From the NCBI GenBank assembly GCA_046091905.1, contig JBJTCN010000073.1:1-18959 (forward strand): a stretch of 18,959 nt of DNA, written 5' to 3'. The DNA comes from ZLKRG08 sp046091905 (lineage in GTDB: Bacteria; Actinomycetota; Actinomycetes; Nanopelagicales; Nanopelagicaceae). Positions 8,761 through 15,172 of the stretch are shown piece by piece. The position numbers and the translations under genes are program-made. The notes under the pieces were generated by a model. That model was not told where the DNA came from. It worked only from the letters and a program-made list of their open reading frames with translations, and ran no database searches. Each line of letters starts with the position of its first letter. Position 1 is the first letter of the stretch.

Positions 8761-10002
8761 TTAATTCCCCTTCTCCGCAATTGACGCGTTTAGCGCGATG
8801 TCATTGCGGTAGAAAGAGCCTTTCAATTTAATTTGAGAGATAGTTCGATATGCCTTGTTTCGCGCTTCCGTTAAATCAGAACCAAGGCCAGTAACTGTTA
8901 AAACTCTGCCACCCGATGAGCGCAAGGCACCGTCGCCTTTTGTGCCAGCATGGAAAATCGTTACGCCATCAATCGCATTTAGGCTTGAAATTTCATCGCC
9001 GGTCTTAACGTCTGCTGGGTATCCATTTGCCGCAAGCACCACCGTTACTGCAGATTCATCACGCCATTCCAAAACCGAATCAATTAAATTACCTGTGGCC
9101 GCTTTATAAAGTAATTGCGCAAGTGGTGTTTTAAGTCTTGGAATCAAAACTTGAGTCTCTGGATCTCCGAATCTTGCATTAAATTCAATAACTTTTATTC
9201 CACGATCTGTAACTGCTAATCCGGCATAAAGTAATCCCACAAATGGAGTTCCGCGCGCTGCCATCTCTGCAATCATCGGCGCTAAGACTTGTTTGTACGT
9301 ATCTTCAATAATGTCTGATGGCGCCCAAGGTAATGGTGAGTAAGCACCCATACCGCCCGTATTTGGCCCTTCATCATTGTTGTGCGCGCGTTTGAAATCT
9401 TGTGCAGGTTGCATCGGCAAAATATTGGTGCCATCAGAGATTCCAAAGAGTGAAATCTCTGGTCCACTTAAATATTCTTCAATAACTACCCGATTGCAAG
9501 TAAGTGCATGTTGCAGTGCAATTTCGCGATCATCAGTTACCACTACCCCTTTGCCGGCAGCTAACCCATCATCTTTAACCACATATGGCGCACCGAATGT
9601 GTCTAGCGCGCGTTCAATTTCTTTTTGATTTTCGCAAGTAAAAGATTTTGCAGTTGGCACTCCAGCATCGCGCATCACACCTTTGGCAAAATGTTTAGAA
9701 CCTTCAAGTTGCGCTGCCGCTTTTGAAGGGCCAAAAACTGCAATCTTTTCTGCACGCAGCGCATCTGCTGCTCCATTTACCAATGGCACTTCTGGGCCAA
9801 TAACTACTAAATCAATTGTTAAAGATTTAGCCAAATTAACAATTGCTTCATTATCAGAAATTGAAAGCTTATGAATTTTGGCAAGTTCTGCAATGCCTGG
9901 ATTACCGGGGGCGGCATGCAACTCTGTAACTGATTTATCTGCTGATAGTCCTGTGGCTAGCGCGTGTTCGCGTCCTCCACTTCCTATCAGCAGCACCTTC
10001 AT
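8761..10002 (-). CDS. purD: Phosphoribosylamine-glycine ligase (GAR synthetase)
   Basis: PurD ligates glycine to phosphoribosylamine using ATP, the second step of purine synthesis. The 413-residue product has the three expected parts. An N-terminal domain opens with MKVLLIGSGGREHAL. The ATP-grasp domain has EGSKHFAKGVMRDAGVPTA near residue 104, KDDGLAAGKGVVV near residue 143 and GPNTGGMGAYSP near residue 214, with metal-binding residues in VIEFNARFGDPE near residue 271. The C-terminal domain is regular. The ATG sits 2 nt after the purA stop (TAAAGATG). It is monofunctional: no purM or purN fusion as in eukaryotes. Confidence 0.97.
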   Translation of the reverse strand: MKVLLIGSGGREHALATGLSADKSVTELHAAPGNPGIAELAKIHKLSISDNEAIVNLAKSLTIDLVVIGPEVPLVNGAADALRAEKIAVFGPSKAAAQLEGSKHFAKGVMRDAGVPTAKSFTCENQKEIERALDTFGAPYVVKDDGLAAGKGVVVTDDREIALQHALTCNRVVIEEYLSGPEISLFGISDGTNILPMQPAQDFKRAHNNDEGPNTGGMGAYSPLPWAPSDIIEDTYKQVLAPMIAEMAARGTPFVGLLYAGLAVTDRGIKVIEFNARFGDPETQVLIPRLKTPLAQLLYKAATGNLIDSVLEWRDESAVTVVLAANGYPADVKTGDEISSLNAIDGVTIFHAGTKGDGALRSSGGRVLTVTGLGSDLTEARNKAYRTISQIKLKGSFYRNDIALNASIAEKGN

Positions 10003-10004
10003 CT

Positions 10005-11288
10005 TTAGATAAATTCCTTGACGACGATGGTCTGATCGCGCCCCGGCCCGACTCCGATGGCCGACATTGGTGCGCCGCTTATCTCTTCCAAATACGCAAC
10101 ATATTTCTGTGGATTGATTGGAAGTTCTTCAAATTTTTTGCAATTTGAAATATCTTCCTTCCAGCCATCTAGATATTCAAAAATTGGTTTTGCATGGTGG
10201 AAATCAGATTGCGAAGCTGGAACTTCTTCAACTCGCTTGCCATCAATTTCATATGCCACACAAACTGGAATTTTCTCCCAGCCAGTTAAGACATCTAACT
10301 TAGTTAAAAAGAAATCGGTTAATCCATTTACGCGTGTTGCATAGCGGGCAATTGGTGCATCAAACCAACCGCAACGACGGTTACGGCCAGTTGTAACACC
10401 GACTTCGCCACCAATACGACGTAACGCTTCGCCATCTTCATCAAAAAGTTCAGTTGGGAACGGCCCACTACCAACGCGAGTTGTATACGCTTTCAAAATA
10501 CCGATGACTCGATCAATTTTGGTCGGGCCAATACCAGAGCCGGTACATGCGCCACCGGCAGTTGGATTTGAAGAAGTTACATACGGATAAGTTCCGTGAT
10601 CGACATCAAGCAATGTGCCTTGGGAGCCCTCTAAAAGCACAGTTTTTCCTGCTTCTAGAGCTTTATTTAAAATTAATGCAGTATCGGCCACATATGGGCG
10701 GAGAATCTCTGCGTAATTTAAATACTCTGTCAGCACATCTTCGACATTAATGTTGTTGCGATTAAAGACTTTAACTAAAACTTGGTTCTTATCTTTTAGT
10801 GCTGCTTCTAACTTCTGTCGCAAGATTGATGGATCAAAAAGATCTTGTACACGAATTCCGATGCGATTGATCTTATCTGCATATGCAGGTCCAATACCGC
10901 GGCCAGTGGTTCCGATCTTTGCTTTACCTAAGAAACGTTCCGTAACTTTATCGATGGTGCGATGATAGGGAGTAATTAAATGTGCATTTAAAGAAATGGT
11001 TAGCTTTGAAGTATCAATGCCGCGTTCGTTTAGGCCTTTGATCTCTTCTAATAAAACTGCGGGATCAATTACAACGCCATTTCCAATTACTGGCACGCAA
11101 TTTGAAGAGAGAATTCCGGAAGGCAGAAGGTGTAGCGCATACTTTTGATCACCAATTACTACGGTATGACCGGCATTATTTCCGCCTTGATAGCGGACTA
11201 CATAATCAACGCGATCACCGAGTAGATCTGTGGCTTTACCTTTTCCTTCGTCGCCCCATTGCGCACCAAGGAGAACTAGCGCTGGCAC
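10005..11288 (-). CDS. purA: Adenylosuccinate synthetase
   Basis: PurA makes adenylosuccinate from IMP, aspartate and GTP, the first step to AMP. The 427-residue length is normal. It begins with the P-loop-like LLGAQWGDEGKGK, in which Asp is the catalytic base, then NNAGHTV with the catalytic His near residue 41. It also has GTTGRGIGPAYADK near residue 127 and the GTP-binding TKLD segment near residue 331. The start is GTG at 11288; the MPALVLLGAQWGDEGKGK opening matches actinobacterial homologues, which supports it, although the upstream Shine-Dalgarno sequence is weak. It lies 9 nt after fbaA and 2 nt before purD. purA is often away from the main pur cluster in other bacteria, so its place here is notable. 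Confidence 0.97.
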   Translation of the reverse strand: MPALVLLGAQWGDEGKGKATDLLGDRVDYVVRYQGGNNAGHTVVIGDQKYALHLLPSGILSSNCVPVIGNGVVIDPAVLLEEIKGLNERGIDTSKLTISLNAHLITPYHRTIDKVTERFLGKAKIGTTGRGIGPAYADKINRIGIRVQDLFDPSILRQKLEAALKDKNQVLVKVFNRNNINVEDVLTEYLNYAEILRPYVADTALILNKALEAGKTVLLEGSQGTLLDVDHGTYPYVTSSNPTAGGACTGSGIGPTKIDRVIGILKAYTTRVGSGPFPTELFDEDGEALRRIGGEVGVTTGRNRRCGWFDAPIARYATRVNGLTDFFLTKLDVLTGWEKIPVCVAYEIDGKRVEEVPASQSDFHHAKPIFEYLDGWKEDISNCKKFEELPINPQKYVAYLEEISGAPMSAIGVGPGRDQTIVVKEFI

Positions 11289-11297
11289 TGTTTGAAC

Positions 11298-12332
11298 TTA
11301 CTTCTTTAGAGAAGTTCCGGTAGAGCGAAGATCTTCGCAAGCAAGAACTACACGTGCAGCCATACCTGCTTCTGCTGATTTTCCCCAAGCACGTGGATCG
11401 TAGGTCTTCTTATTTCCGACTTCGCCATCAATCTTCAACACTCCGTCGTAATTCTTAAGCATGTGATCTACAACTGGGCGAGTAAACGCATACTGAGTAT
11501 CAGTATCGATATTCATCTTAATTACGCCGTAATCAAGCGCTTCGCGAATCTCTGTAAGTAATGAGCCAGAACCACCATGGAAAACTAGATCCATTGGCTT
11601 TGATCCAGCGGCCATTCCAAGTTCTTTTGCAACCGCTTCCTGCAAAGTTGCCAGAATCTTTGGCTGCAACACCACGTTACCTGGCTTGTAAACACCGTGA
11701 ACGTTTCCGAAAGTTGCTGCCACCATGTAACGACCACGTTCGCCAGAACCTAGTGTCTTGATTGTATGCAGCGCATCTTCTGGAGTTGAGTAGAGCTTGG
11801 CATCGTGCTTTGCTTCAACGCCATCTTCTTCTCCGCCAACTACACCAATTTCAATTTCCAAAATTGTTTTTGCGGCAGCGCACTTATCAATTAATTCATC
11901 TGCAATCTTCATATTTTCATTCATATCGACAGCTGAGCCATCCCACATATGCGAATTAAATAGTGGCTTCTGGCCAGACTTGATGCGCTCTGCGCCAATT
12001 GCAAGTAGCGGTCGCATAAATATATCTAACTTTTCCACTGGGCAATGATCTGTATGTAGCGCAATATTTACGTTGTAATTCTTAGCAACTACATGAGCAA
12101 ACTCTGCAAGTGCTACGGCACCATCAGTTGCGTTTTTAACGGTAGAACCAGATGCATATTCGGCACCGCCCCAAGAAAACTGAATAATTCCATCTGACTC
12201 TGCCTCTGCGAAGCCACGAATAGCTGCGATTAGAGTCTGTGATGAAGATACGTTAATTGCTGGATATGCGAATGCGCCTTTCTTAGCGCGATCAAGCATC
12301 TCTGCATAAATTTCAGGGGTTGCAATTGCCAT
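11298..12332 (-). CDS. fbaA: Class II fructose-bisphosphate aldolase
   Basis: The enzyme interconverts fructose 1,6-bisphosphate with DHAP and glyceraldehyde 3-phosphate in glycolysis and gluconeogenesis, using zinc. The product has 344 residues, normal for the E. coli/mycobacterial class II type A enzyme. Motifs are the HTDHCP segment near residues 93-98 (catalytic Asp and a Zn-ligand His), FNSHMWDGSAV, EIEIGVVGGEEDGVE, FGNVHGVYKPGNV, VFHGGSGS and NIDTDTQYAFTRP. The frame stays open 31 codons further upstream, but those residues do not look like aldolase, and the ATG at 12332 has a GAGGAG site 5 nt before it. It is the first recognisable gene of the purine train, 9 nt ahead of purA. Confidence 0.96.
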   Translation of the reverse strand: MAIATPEIYAEMLDRAKKGAFAYPAINVSSSQTLIAAIRGFAEAESDGIIQFSWGGAEYASGSTVKNATDGAVALAEFAHVVAKNYNVNIALHTDHCPVEKLDIFMRPLLAIGAERIKSGQKPLFNSHMWDGSAVDMNENMKIADELIDKCAAAKTILEIEIGVVGGEEDGVEAKHDAKLYSTPEDALHTIKTLGSGERGRYMVAATFGNVHGVYKPGNVVLQPKILATLQEAVAKELGMAAGSKPMDLVFHGGSGSLLTEIREALDYGVIKMNIDTDTQYAFTRPVVDHMLKNYDGVLKIDGEVGNKKTYDPRAWGKSAEAGMAARVVLACEDLRSTGTSLKK

Positions 12333-12337
12333 TTTTG

Positions 12338-12343
12338 CTCCTC
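12338..12343 (-). promoter_or_regulatory. Ribosome binding site fixing the fbaA start
   Basis: The minus strand reads GAGGAG followed by CAAAA and then the ATG at 12332. This near-ideal Shine-Dalgarno sequence with a 5-nt spacer decides the start against the longer open frame reaching 12425. Confidence 0.85.
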
Positions 12344-12434
12344 GGTAATTTGGTAAATCTCGCACCGAACGCGCCGTTGGGTCGACTGGAGGCTTACGGC
12401 TAATCCAACCATCTGAAAGGCGCAAAATAAAATC
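12344..12434 (-). other. Leader region of fbaA and the purine train; no gene seen
   Basis: This stretch lies between the terminator-like hairpin and the fbaA ribosome binding site and must hold the fbaA promoter if the train is not read from further upstream. No convincing -10/-35 pair was found. An imperfect inverted repeat is visible: ACCGAAC at 12364-12370 and GTTGGGT at 12376-12382 (6 of 7 pairs, 5-nt spacer), next to a GTCGAC palindrome at 12381-12386. These could be an operator, but the match is weak. The open frame across it is a 5' extension of the aldolase frame and is not taken as coding. Confidence 0.4.
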
Positions 12435-12473
12435 GCCGCTCTATGCAGGGTCTTAGCCCCACAATAGAGCGGC
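12435..12473 (-). terminator. Hairpin with T-rich flanks, probable Rho-independent terminator
   Basis: GCCGCTCTAT at 12435-12444 pairs perfectly with ATAGAGCGGC at 12464-12473 (10 bp), with a 19-nt loop that holds a further GGG/CCC pairing. On the minus strand the stem is followed by GATTTTATTTTG. On the plus strand it is followed by AATTTTT, so it could act in both directions. On the minus strand it starts 22 nt after the stop of the 34-codon peptide ORF, so it most likely ends that transcript. No plus-strand gene lies to its left. Its position about 100 nt before fbaA also allows a readthrough or attenuator role, which is inference. Confidence 0.75.
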
Positions 12474-12495
12474 AATTTTTGCCGGTTATGCCGGA

Positions 12496-12600
12496 TTAGG
12501 CCAGCGCAGTCGATAACTTGGCTAGCGCCGCCATTAGCAGCTTGACGTTGGCAGTTGATGAAAAGAATTTCATCAAGAGCGCAATAAATGATGCGAGCAT
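12496..12600 (-). CDS. Small cationic amphipathic peptide, 34 aa, unknown function
   Basis: An ATG at 12600 opens 34 codons ending in TAA at 12496-12498. The peptide starts MLASFIALLMKFFSS and ends AKLSTALA. It has three Lys and no acidic residue, Cys, Trp, Tyr, Gly or Pro, and is dominated by Leu, Ala, Ser, Met and Phe; it should form a membrane-active helix. The minus strand has AGAAAGG with a 6-nt spacer before the ATG, a credible ribosome binding site, and a terminator-like hairpin lies just after the stop. So it looks like a free-standing mini-gene in the fbaA/acs gap. No family is recognised. It could be a phenol-soluble-modulin-like or type I toxin-like peptide, a small membrane-protein partner, or a leader peptide for the fbaA-pur train. 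Its coding status is not proven. Confidence 0.55.
   Translation of the reverse strand: MLASFIALLMKFFSSTANVKLLMAALAKLSTALA
12555..12576. repeat. Inverted repeat inside the small peptide ORF
   Basis: TTGATGAAA at 12555-12563 and TTTCATCAA at 12568-12576 are perfect reverse complements (9 bp) around a 4-base spacer AGAA. In the minus-strand mRNA this forms a compact hairpin over codons 9-15 of the peptide ORF. It may affect translation or stability of the message, or be a protein-binding palindrome; it could also be a chance result of the codons used there. Confidence 0.6.
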
Positions 12601-12606
12601 GGTTCG

Positions 12607-12612
12607 CCTTTC
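12607..12612 (-). promoter_or_regulatory. Ribosome binding site of the small peptide ORF
   Basis: The minus strand reads GAAAGG, then CGAACC, then the ATG at 12600. The 6-nt spacer is suitable and the site supports real translation of the peptide. No convincing promoter was identified upstream of it; a TTGCCG at 12654-12659 is the best -35-like hexamer but lacks a good partner. Confidence 0.55.
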
Positions 12613-12619
12613 TACTAGA

Positions 12620-12663
12620 GGCAAATCTTCACGCTTTTATTTGCTTAATTTTTCGGCAAATCT
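12620..12663 (+). repeat. Pair of GGCAAATCT direct repeats with an inverted half copy between
   Basis: GGCAAATCT occurs at 12620-12628 and again at 12655-12663, 35 bp start to start. The core also appears inverted (ATTTGC) at 12639-12644, so the three GCAAAT cores are 17-18 bp apart. The second copy ends just before the proposed acs -35 hexamer, and the set lies upstream of both acs and the peptide ORF. This layout suits binding of a multimeric regulator of either promoter. No known regulator motif is matched. Confidence 0.5.
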
Positions 12664-12665
12664 CA

Positions 12666-12694
12666 TTGCTGTGGATAGACGAAACTAGTAACCT
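12666..12694 (+). promoter_or_regulatory. acs promoter, predicted leaderless start
   Basis: TTGCTG at 12666-12671 and TAACCT at 12689-12694 are separated by 17 bp. TAACCT fits the actinobacterial TANNNT -10 pattern. Transcription starting about 7-9 nt after it would begin at or within two bases of the acs ATG (12703), and no Shine-Dalgarno sequence is present. The acs mRNA is therefore predicted to be leaderless or nearly so. Confidence 0.6.
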
Positions 12695-12702
12695 CACATC
12701 TC

Positions 12703-14655
12703 ATGTCACAAGATCAGGTGGAGAACCTCTTAAGCGAAGATCGCACCTTTGCACCCACAGCCGAATTTGCTGGTCAAGCAAATATCAAAGAATCAGAGTA
12801 TGCACTTGCCGAAGCAGATCGCATTGCATTCTGGGAATCTAAAGCTGAATATTTAAAGTGGGATAAGCGTTGGCATACAGTTTTAGATTGGCAGGCGCCA
12901 TTTTCAAAATGGTTTGTTGATGGAAAATTGAATGCATCGGTAAATTGCTTAGATCGCCACGTTGATGAAGGGCGCGGCGATCGAGTGGCATTTTTCTTTG
13001 AAGGCGAACCTGGTGACACCCGCACCATTACATATGCAGAGTTATTAGCTGAAGTTAAGAAAGCAGCTAATGCTTTAACAGAGTTAGGAATTAAAGCGGG
13101 CGATCGCGTTGCAATTTATATGCCGATGATTCCTGAAGCTGCAGTCGCAATGTTGGCATGTGCACGTGTCGGCGCAGCGCACTCTGTGGTCTTTGGTGGA
13201 TTTAGTGCCGAAGCTTTAATCTCTAGAATTCAAGATGCCGATGCGCGATTGGTGATTACCGCCGATGGCGGCTATCGAAAAGGCGCTGCTTTTGCGCTAA
13301 AACCAGCGGTTGATGAAGCGCTTCGCGGAGAGCACAATGTAAAGAGAGTTTTAGTTGTAAAGCGAACTGGCCAAGAAGTTGCATGGAGCGACCGCGATGT
13401 GTGGTGGCATGAAATTGTTGACCGCCAGCCTGCCGAACATGTGGCGGAGAGTTTTGATTCTGAGCATCCACTTTTGATTCTCTACACCAGCGGAACCACT
13501 GCCAAACCAAAGGGAATTTTCCATACCACTGGTGGATATTTAACGCAGGCTGCTTATACACATCGCGCAGTCTTTGATTTAAAGCCAGAGAGAGATATTT
13601 ATTGGTGCACGGCAGATGTCGGTTGGATTACCGGCCATTCATATGTGGTTTATGGCCCGCTAATAAATGGTGCGACTCAAGTTATGTATGAGGGTACGCC
13701 AGATACTCCACATAAAGGGCGCTTATTTGAAATTATCGAAAAATATAAAGTAACTATTCTTTATACTGCACCAACATTAATTCGTACTTGGATGAAGTGG
13801 GGCGATGAATTTCCAAATAAATTTAATTTGAAATCTCTACGCCTGCTTGGATCAGTTGGTGAACCTATTAATCCAGAAGCTTGGATGTGGTACCGCGAAG
13901 TGATTGGTGGCAATCGCTGCCCGATTGTTGATACTTGGTGGCAGACCGAAACTGGCGCAATCATGATTTCGCCATTGCCTGGTGTGACTGCAACTAAACC
14001 AGGTTCTGCCATGCGACCACTGCCAGGAATTAGCGCAAAAGTTGTTGATGATCACGCGCATGAAGTTGGTAAAGGACATGGTGGTTATTTGATTTTGGAT
14101 AAACCATGGCCATCAATGTTGCGCGGTGTTTGGGGCGAACCAGAGCGTTACAAAGAGACCTACTGGTCCAAATATGAAGGTGTTTACTTTGCAGGCGACG
14201 GTGCAAAGTTAGATAGCGACGGTGCTTATTGGTTATTAGGTCGCGTAGATGATGTTATGAATGTTTCCGGACATCGTATTTCGACAACTGAAGTTGAATC
14301 TGCATTGGTTTCACATGAAGAGGTTGCCGAAGCAGCGGTGGTCGGTGCTAATGATGCGATGACCGGCCAAGCAATTGTGGCATTTGTAATTTTGCGCGGC
14401 GGAATTGATCACACCAAAGGTGAAGCGCTTATTACCGCTTTAAAAGCTCATGTAGTGAAAGAGATTGGCGCTATTGCAAGACCACGACAGATTTTGGTGG
14501 TTAATGAACTGCCTAAAACGCGAAGTGGCAAAATCATGCGCCGTTTACTACGAGATGTGGCGGAAAATCGCGCAGTTGGTGATTCAACAACTTTGGCAGA
14601 TCCAAATGTTATGAATTTAATTAAAGAGGGACTTACATCTTCTACTGAAGATTAA
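12703..14655 (+). CDS. acs: Acetyl-CoA synthetase (AMP-forming)
   Basis: Acs converts acetate, ATP and CoA to acetyl-CoA via acetyl-AMP, allowing growth on or recycling of acetate. The 650-residue length is standard. The N-terminal ACS domain has WDKRWHTVLDW near residue 53. The AMP-binding core has YTSGTTAKPKG at residues 261-271, DTWWQTETG near residue 415 with the acyl-pocket Trp, and GRVDDVMNVSGHRIST near residue 517. The C-terminal motif PKTRSGKIMRR carries Lys610, the residue that lysine acetyltransferases modify to switch off this enzyme in other bacteria. The start fits a leaderless promoter. The 3' end overlaps the convergent thioredoxin-like gene by 14 bp. Order acs, thioredoxin-like, nth, crp recalls M. 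tuberculosis Rv3667-Rv3676. Confidence 0.97.
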   Translation: MSQDQVENLLSEDRTFAPTAEFAGQANIKESEYALAEADRIAFWESKAEYLKWDKRWHTVLDWQAPFSKWFVDGKLNASVNCLDRHVDEGRGDRVAFFFEGEPGDTRTITYAELLAEVKKAANALTELGIKAGDRVAIYMPMIPEAAVAMLACARVGAAHSVVFGGFSAEALISRIQDADARLVITADGGYRKGAAFALKPAVDEALRGEHNVKRVLVVKRTGQEVAWSDRDVWWHEIVDRQPAEHVAESFDSEHPLLILYTSGTTAKPKGIFHTTGGYLTQAAYTHRAVFDLKPERDIYWCTADVGWITGHSYVVYGPLINGATQVMYEGTPDTPHKGRLFEIIEKYKVTILYTAPTLIRTWMKWGDEFPNKFNLKSLRLLGSVGEPINPEAWMWYREVIGGNRCPIVDTWWQTETGAIMISPLPGVTATKPGSAMRPLPGISAKVVDDHAHEVGKGHGGYLILDKPWPSMLRGVWGEPERYKETYWSKYEGVYFAGDGAKLDSDGAYWLLGRVDDVMNVSGHRISTTEVESALVSHEEVAEAAVVGANDAMTGQAIVAFVILRGGIDHTKGEALITALKAHVVKEIGAIARPRQILVVNELPKTRSGKIMRRLLRDVAENRAVGDSTTLADPNVMNLIKEGLTSSTED

Positions 14656-15172
14656 AGTATTTCTTAGCTAACTTCTCTACCTCTGCGAAATCAGCAAAAG
14701 CGCCAACTTTCTTGTAGATAATTTTGCCGGATTCATCAATAAACCAAGTTACTGGTACGCCCATTCCGATAACTGCGCGAGTTCGGCCATCTGGATCAAA
14801 GAGGCTGGGCCAGATAAAGCCATGTGATTCGATAAATGGTCGCGCCGCTTCTTTACTTGGCTCTTCAACATCAAGTCCTACCAATTGAACTTGATCGTTG
14901 TACTTATCGTAAAACTGACGTAAGTATGGAATCTCTGCTTTACATGGTTGGCACCAAGAGCCCCAAATATTTAGCATCATTGGGCCACGAAGAGATTTTA
15001 AATCAATTACGCTGCCATCACCTAAACAGAGAAGTTCAATTTCACTGCCATCGACATGTTTAATTGAATTGCAATTAACTACTTTGCCATCTGTATAAGT
15101 AGTTTTAGCTTGCGATGAGGAACATGATGTTAAAAGCAGCGTTGCTGCAAACAGACTAGCGAAAATCTTCAT
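14642..15172 (-). CDS. Thioredoxin-like (TlpA/ResA family) lipoprotein
   Basis: The 176-residue product starts with a lipoprotein signal peptide: a basic MK, a hydrophobic stretch and the lipobox LLTSC, so Cys17 should be lipidated and the protein held on the outer face of the membrane. The thioredoxin fold follows, with redox pair Cys74/Cys77 in GSWCQPCK and the cis-Pro at residue 140 in GVPVTWF. An extra pair, Cys34 and Cys49, lies before the fold and could form a structural or secondary disulfide. Likely role: extracytoplasmic thiol-disulfide exchange, for example cytochrome c maturation or protein folding. It shares 17 nt with the end of nth, so the two are co-transcribed, and its 3' end overlaps acs. 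M. tuberculosis has a similar gene (Rv3673c) at the same place. Confidence 0.9.
   Translation of the reverse strand: MKIFASLFAATLLLTSCSSSQAKTTYTDGKVVNCNSIKHVDGSEIELLCLGDGSVIDLKSLRGPMMLNIWGSWCQPCKAEIPYLRQFYDKYNDQVQLVGLDVEEPSKEAARPFIESHGFIWPSLFDPDGRTRAVIGMGVPVTWFIDESGKIIYKKVGAFADFAEVEKLAKKYFNLQ

Noticed and set aside
12333..12425. 31-codon N-terminal extension of the aldolase
   Set aside because: The residues do not resemble aldolase and the GAGGAG site sits directly before the internal ATG at 12332, which gives the normal family length.
12481..12495. Short CCGG repeat hairpin (CCGG-TTATG-CCGG) beside the terminator
   Set aside because: Only 4 bp of stem; too short to call separately from the main hairpin.
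12692..12714. Possible CRP-type site near the acs start (TCACAT and GTCACA)
   Set aside because: On the other strand these are two TGTGA half sites in the same orientation rather than an inverted TGTGA-N6-TCACA pair, and they overlap the coding start.
12588..12842. Plus-strand 84-codon frame crossing the acs promoter and start
   Set aside because: It overlaps acs in another frame, has a low-quality Arg/Cys/Ser/His-rich composition and no ribosome binding site.
13256..13561. Minus-strand 101-codon open frame inside acs
   Set aside because: It is antisense to the conserved AMP-binding region of acs, Gln/His/Arg-rich and without motifs; a shadow frame.
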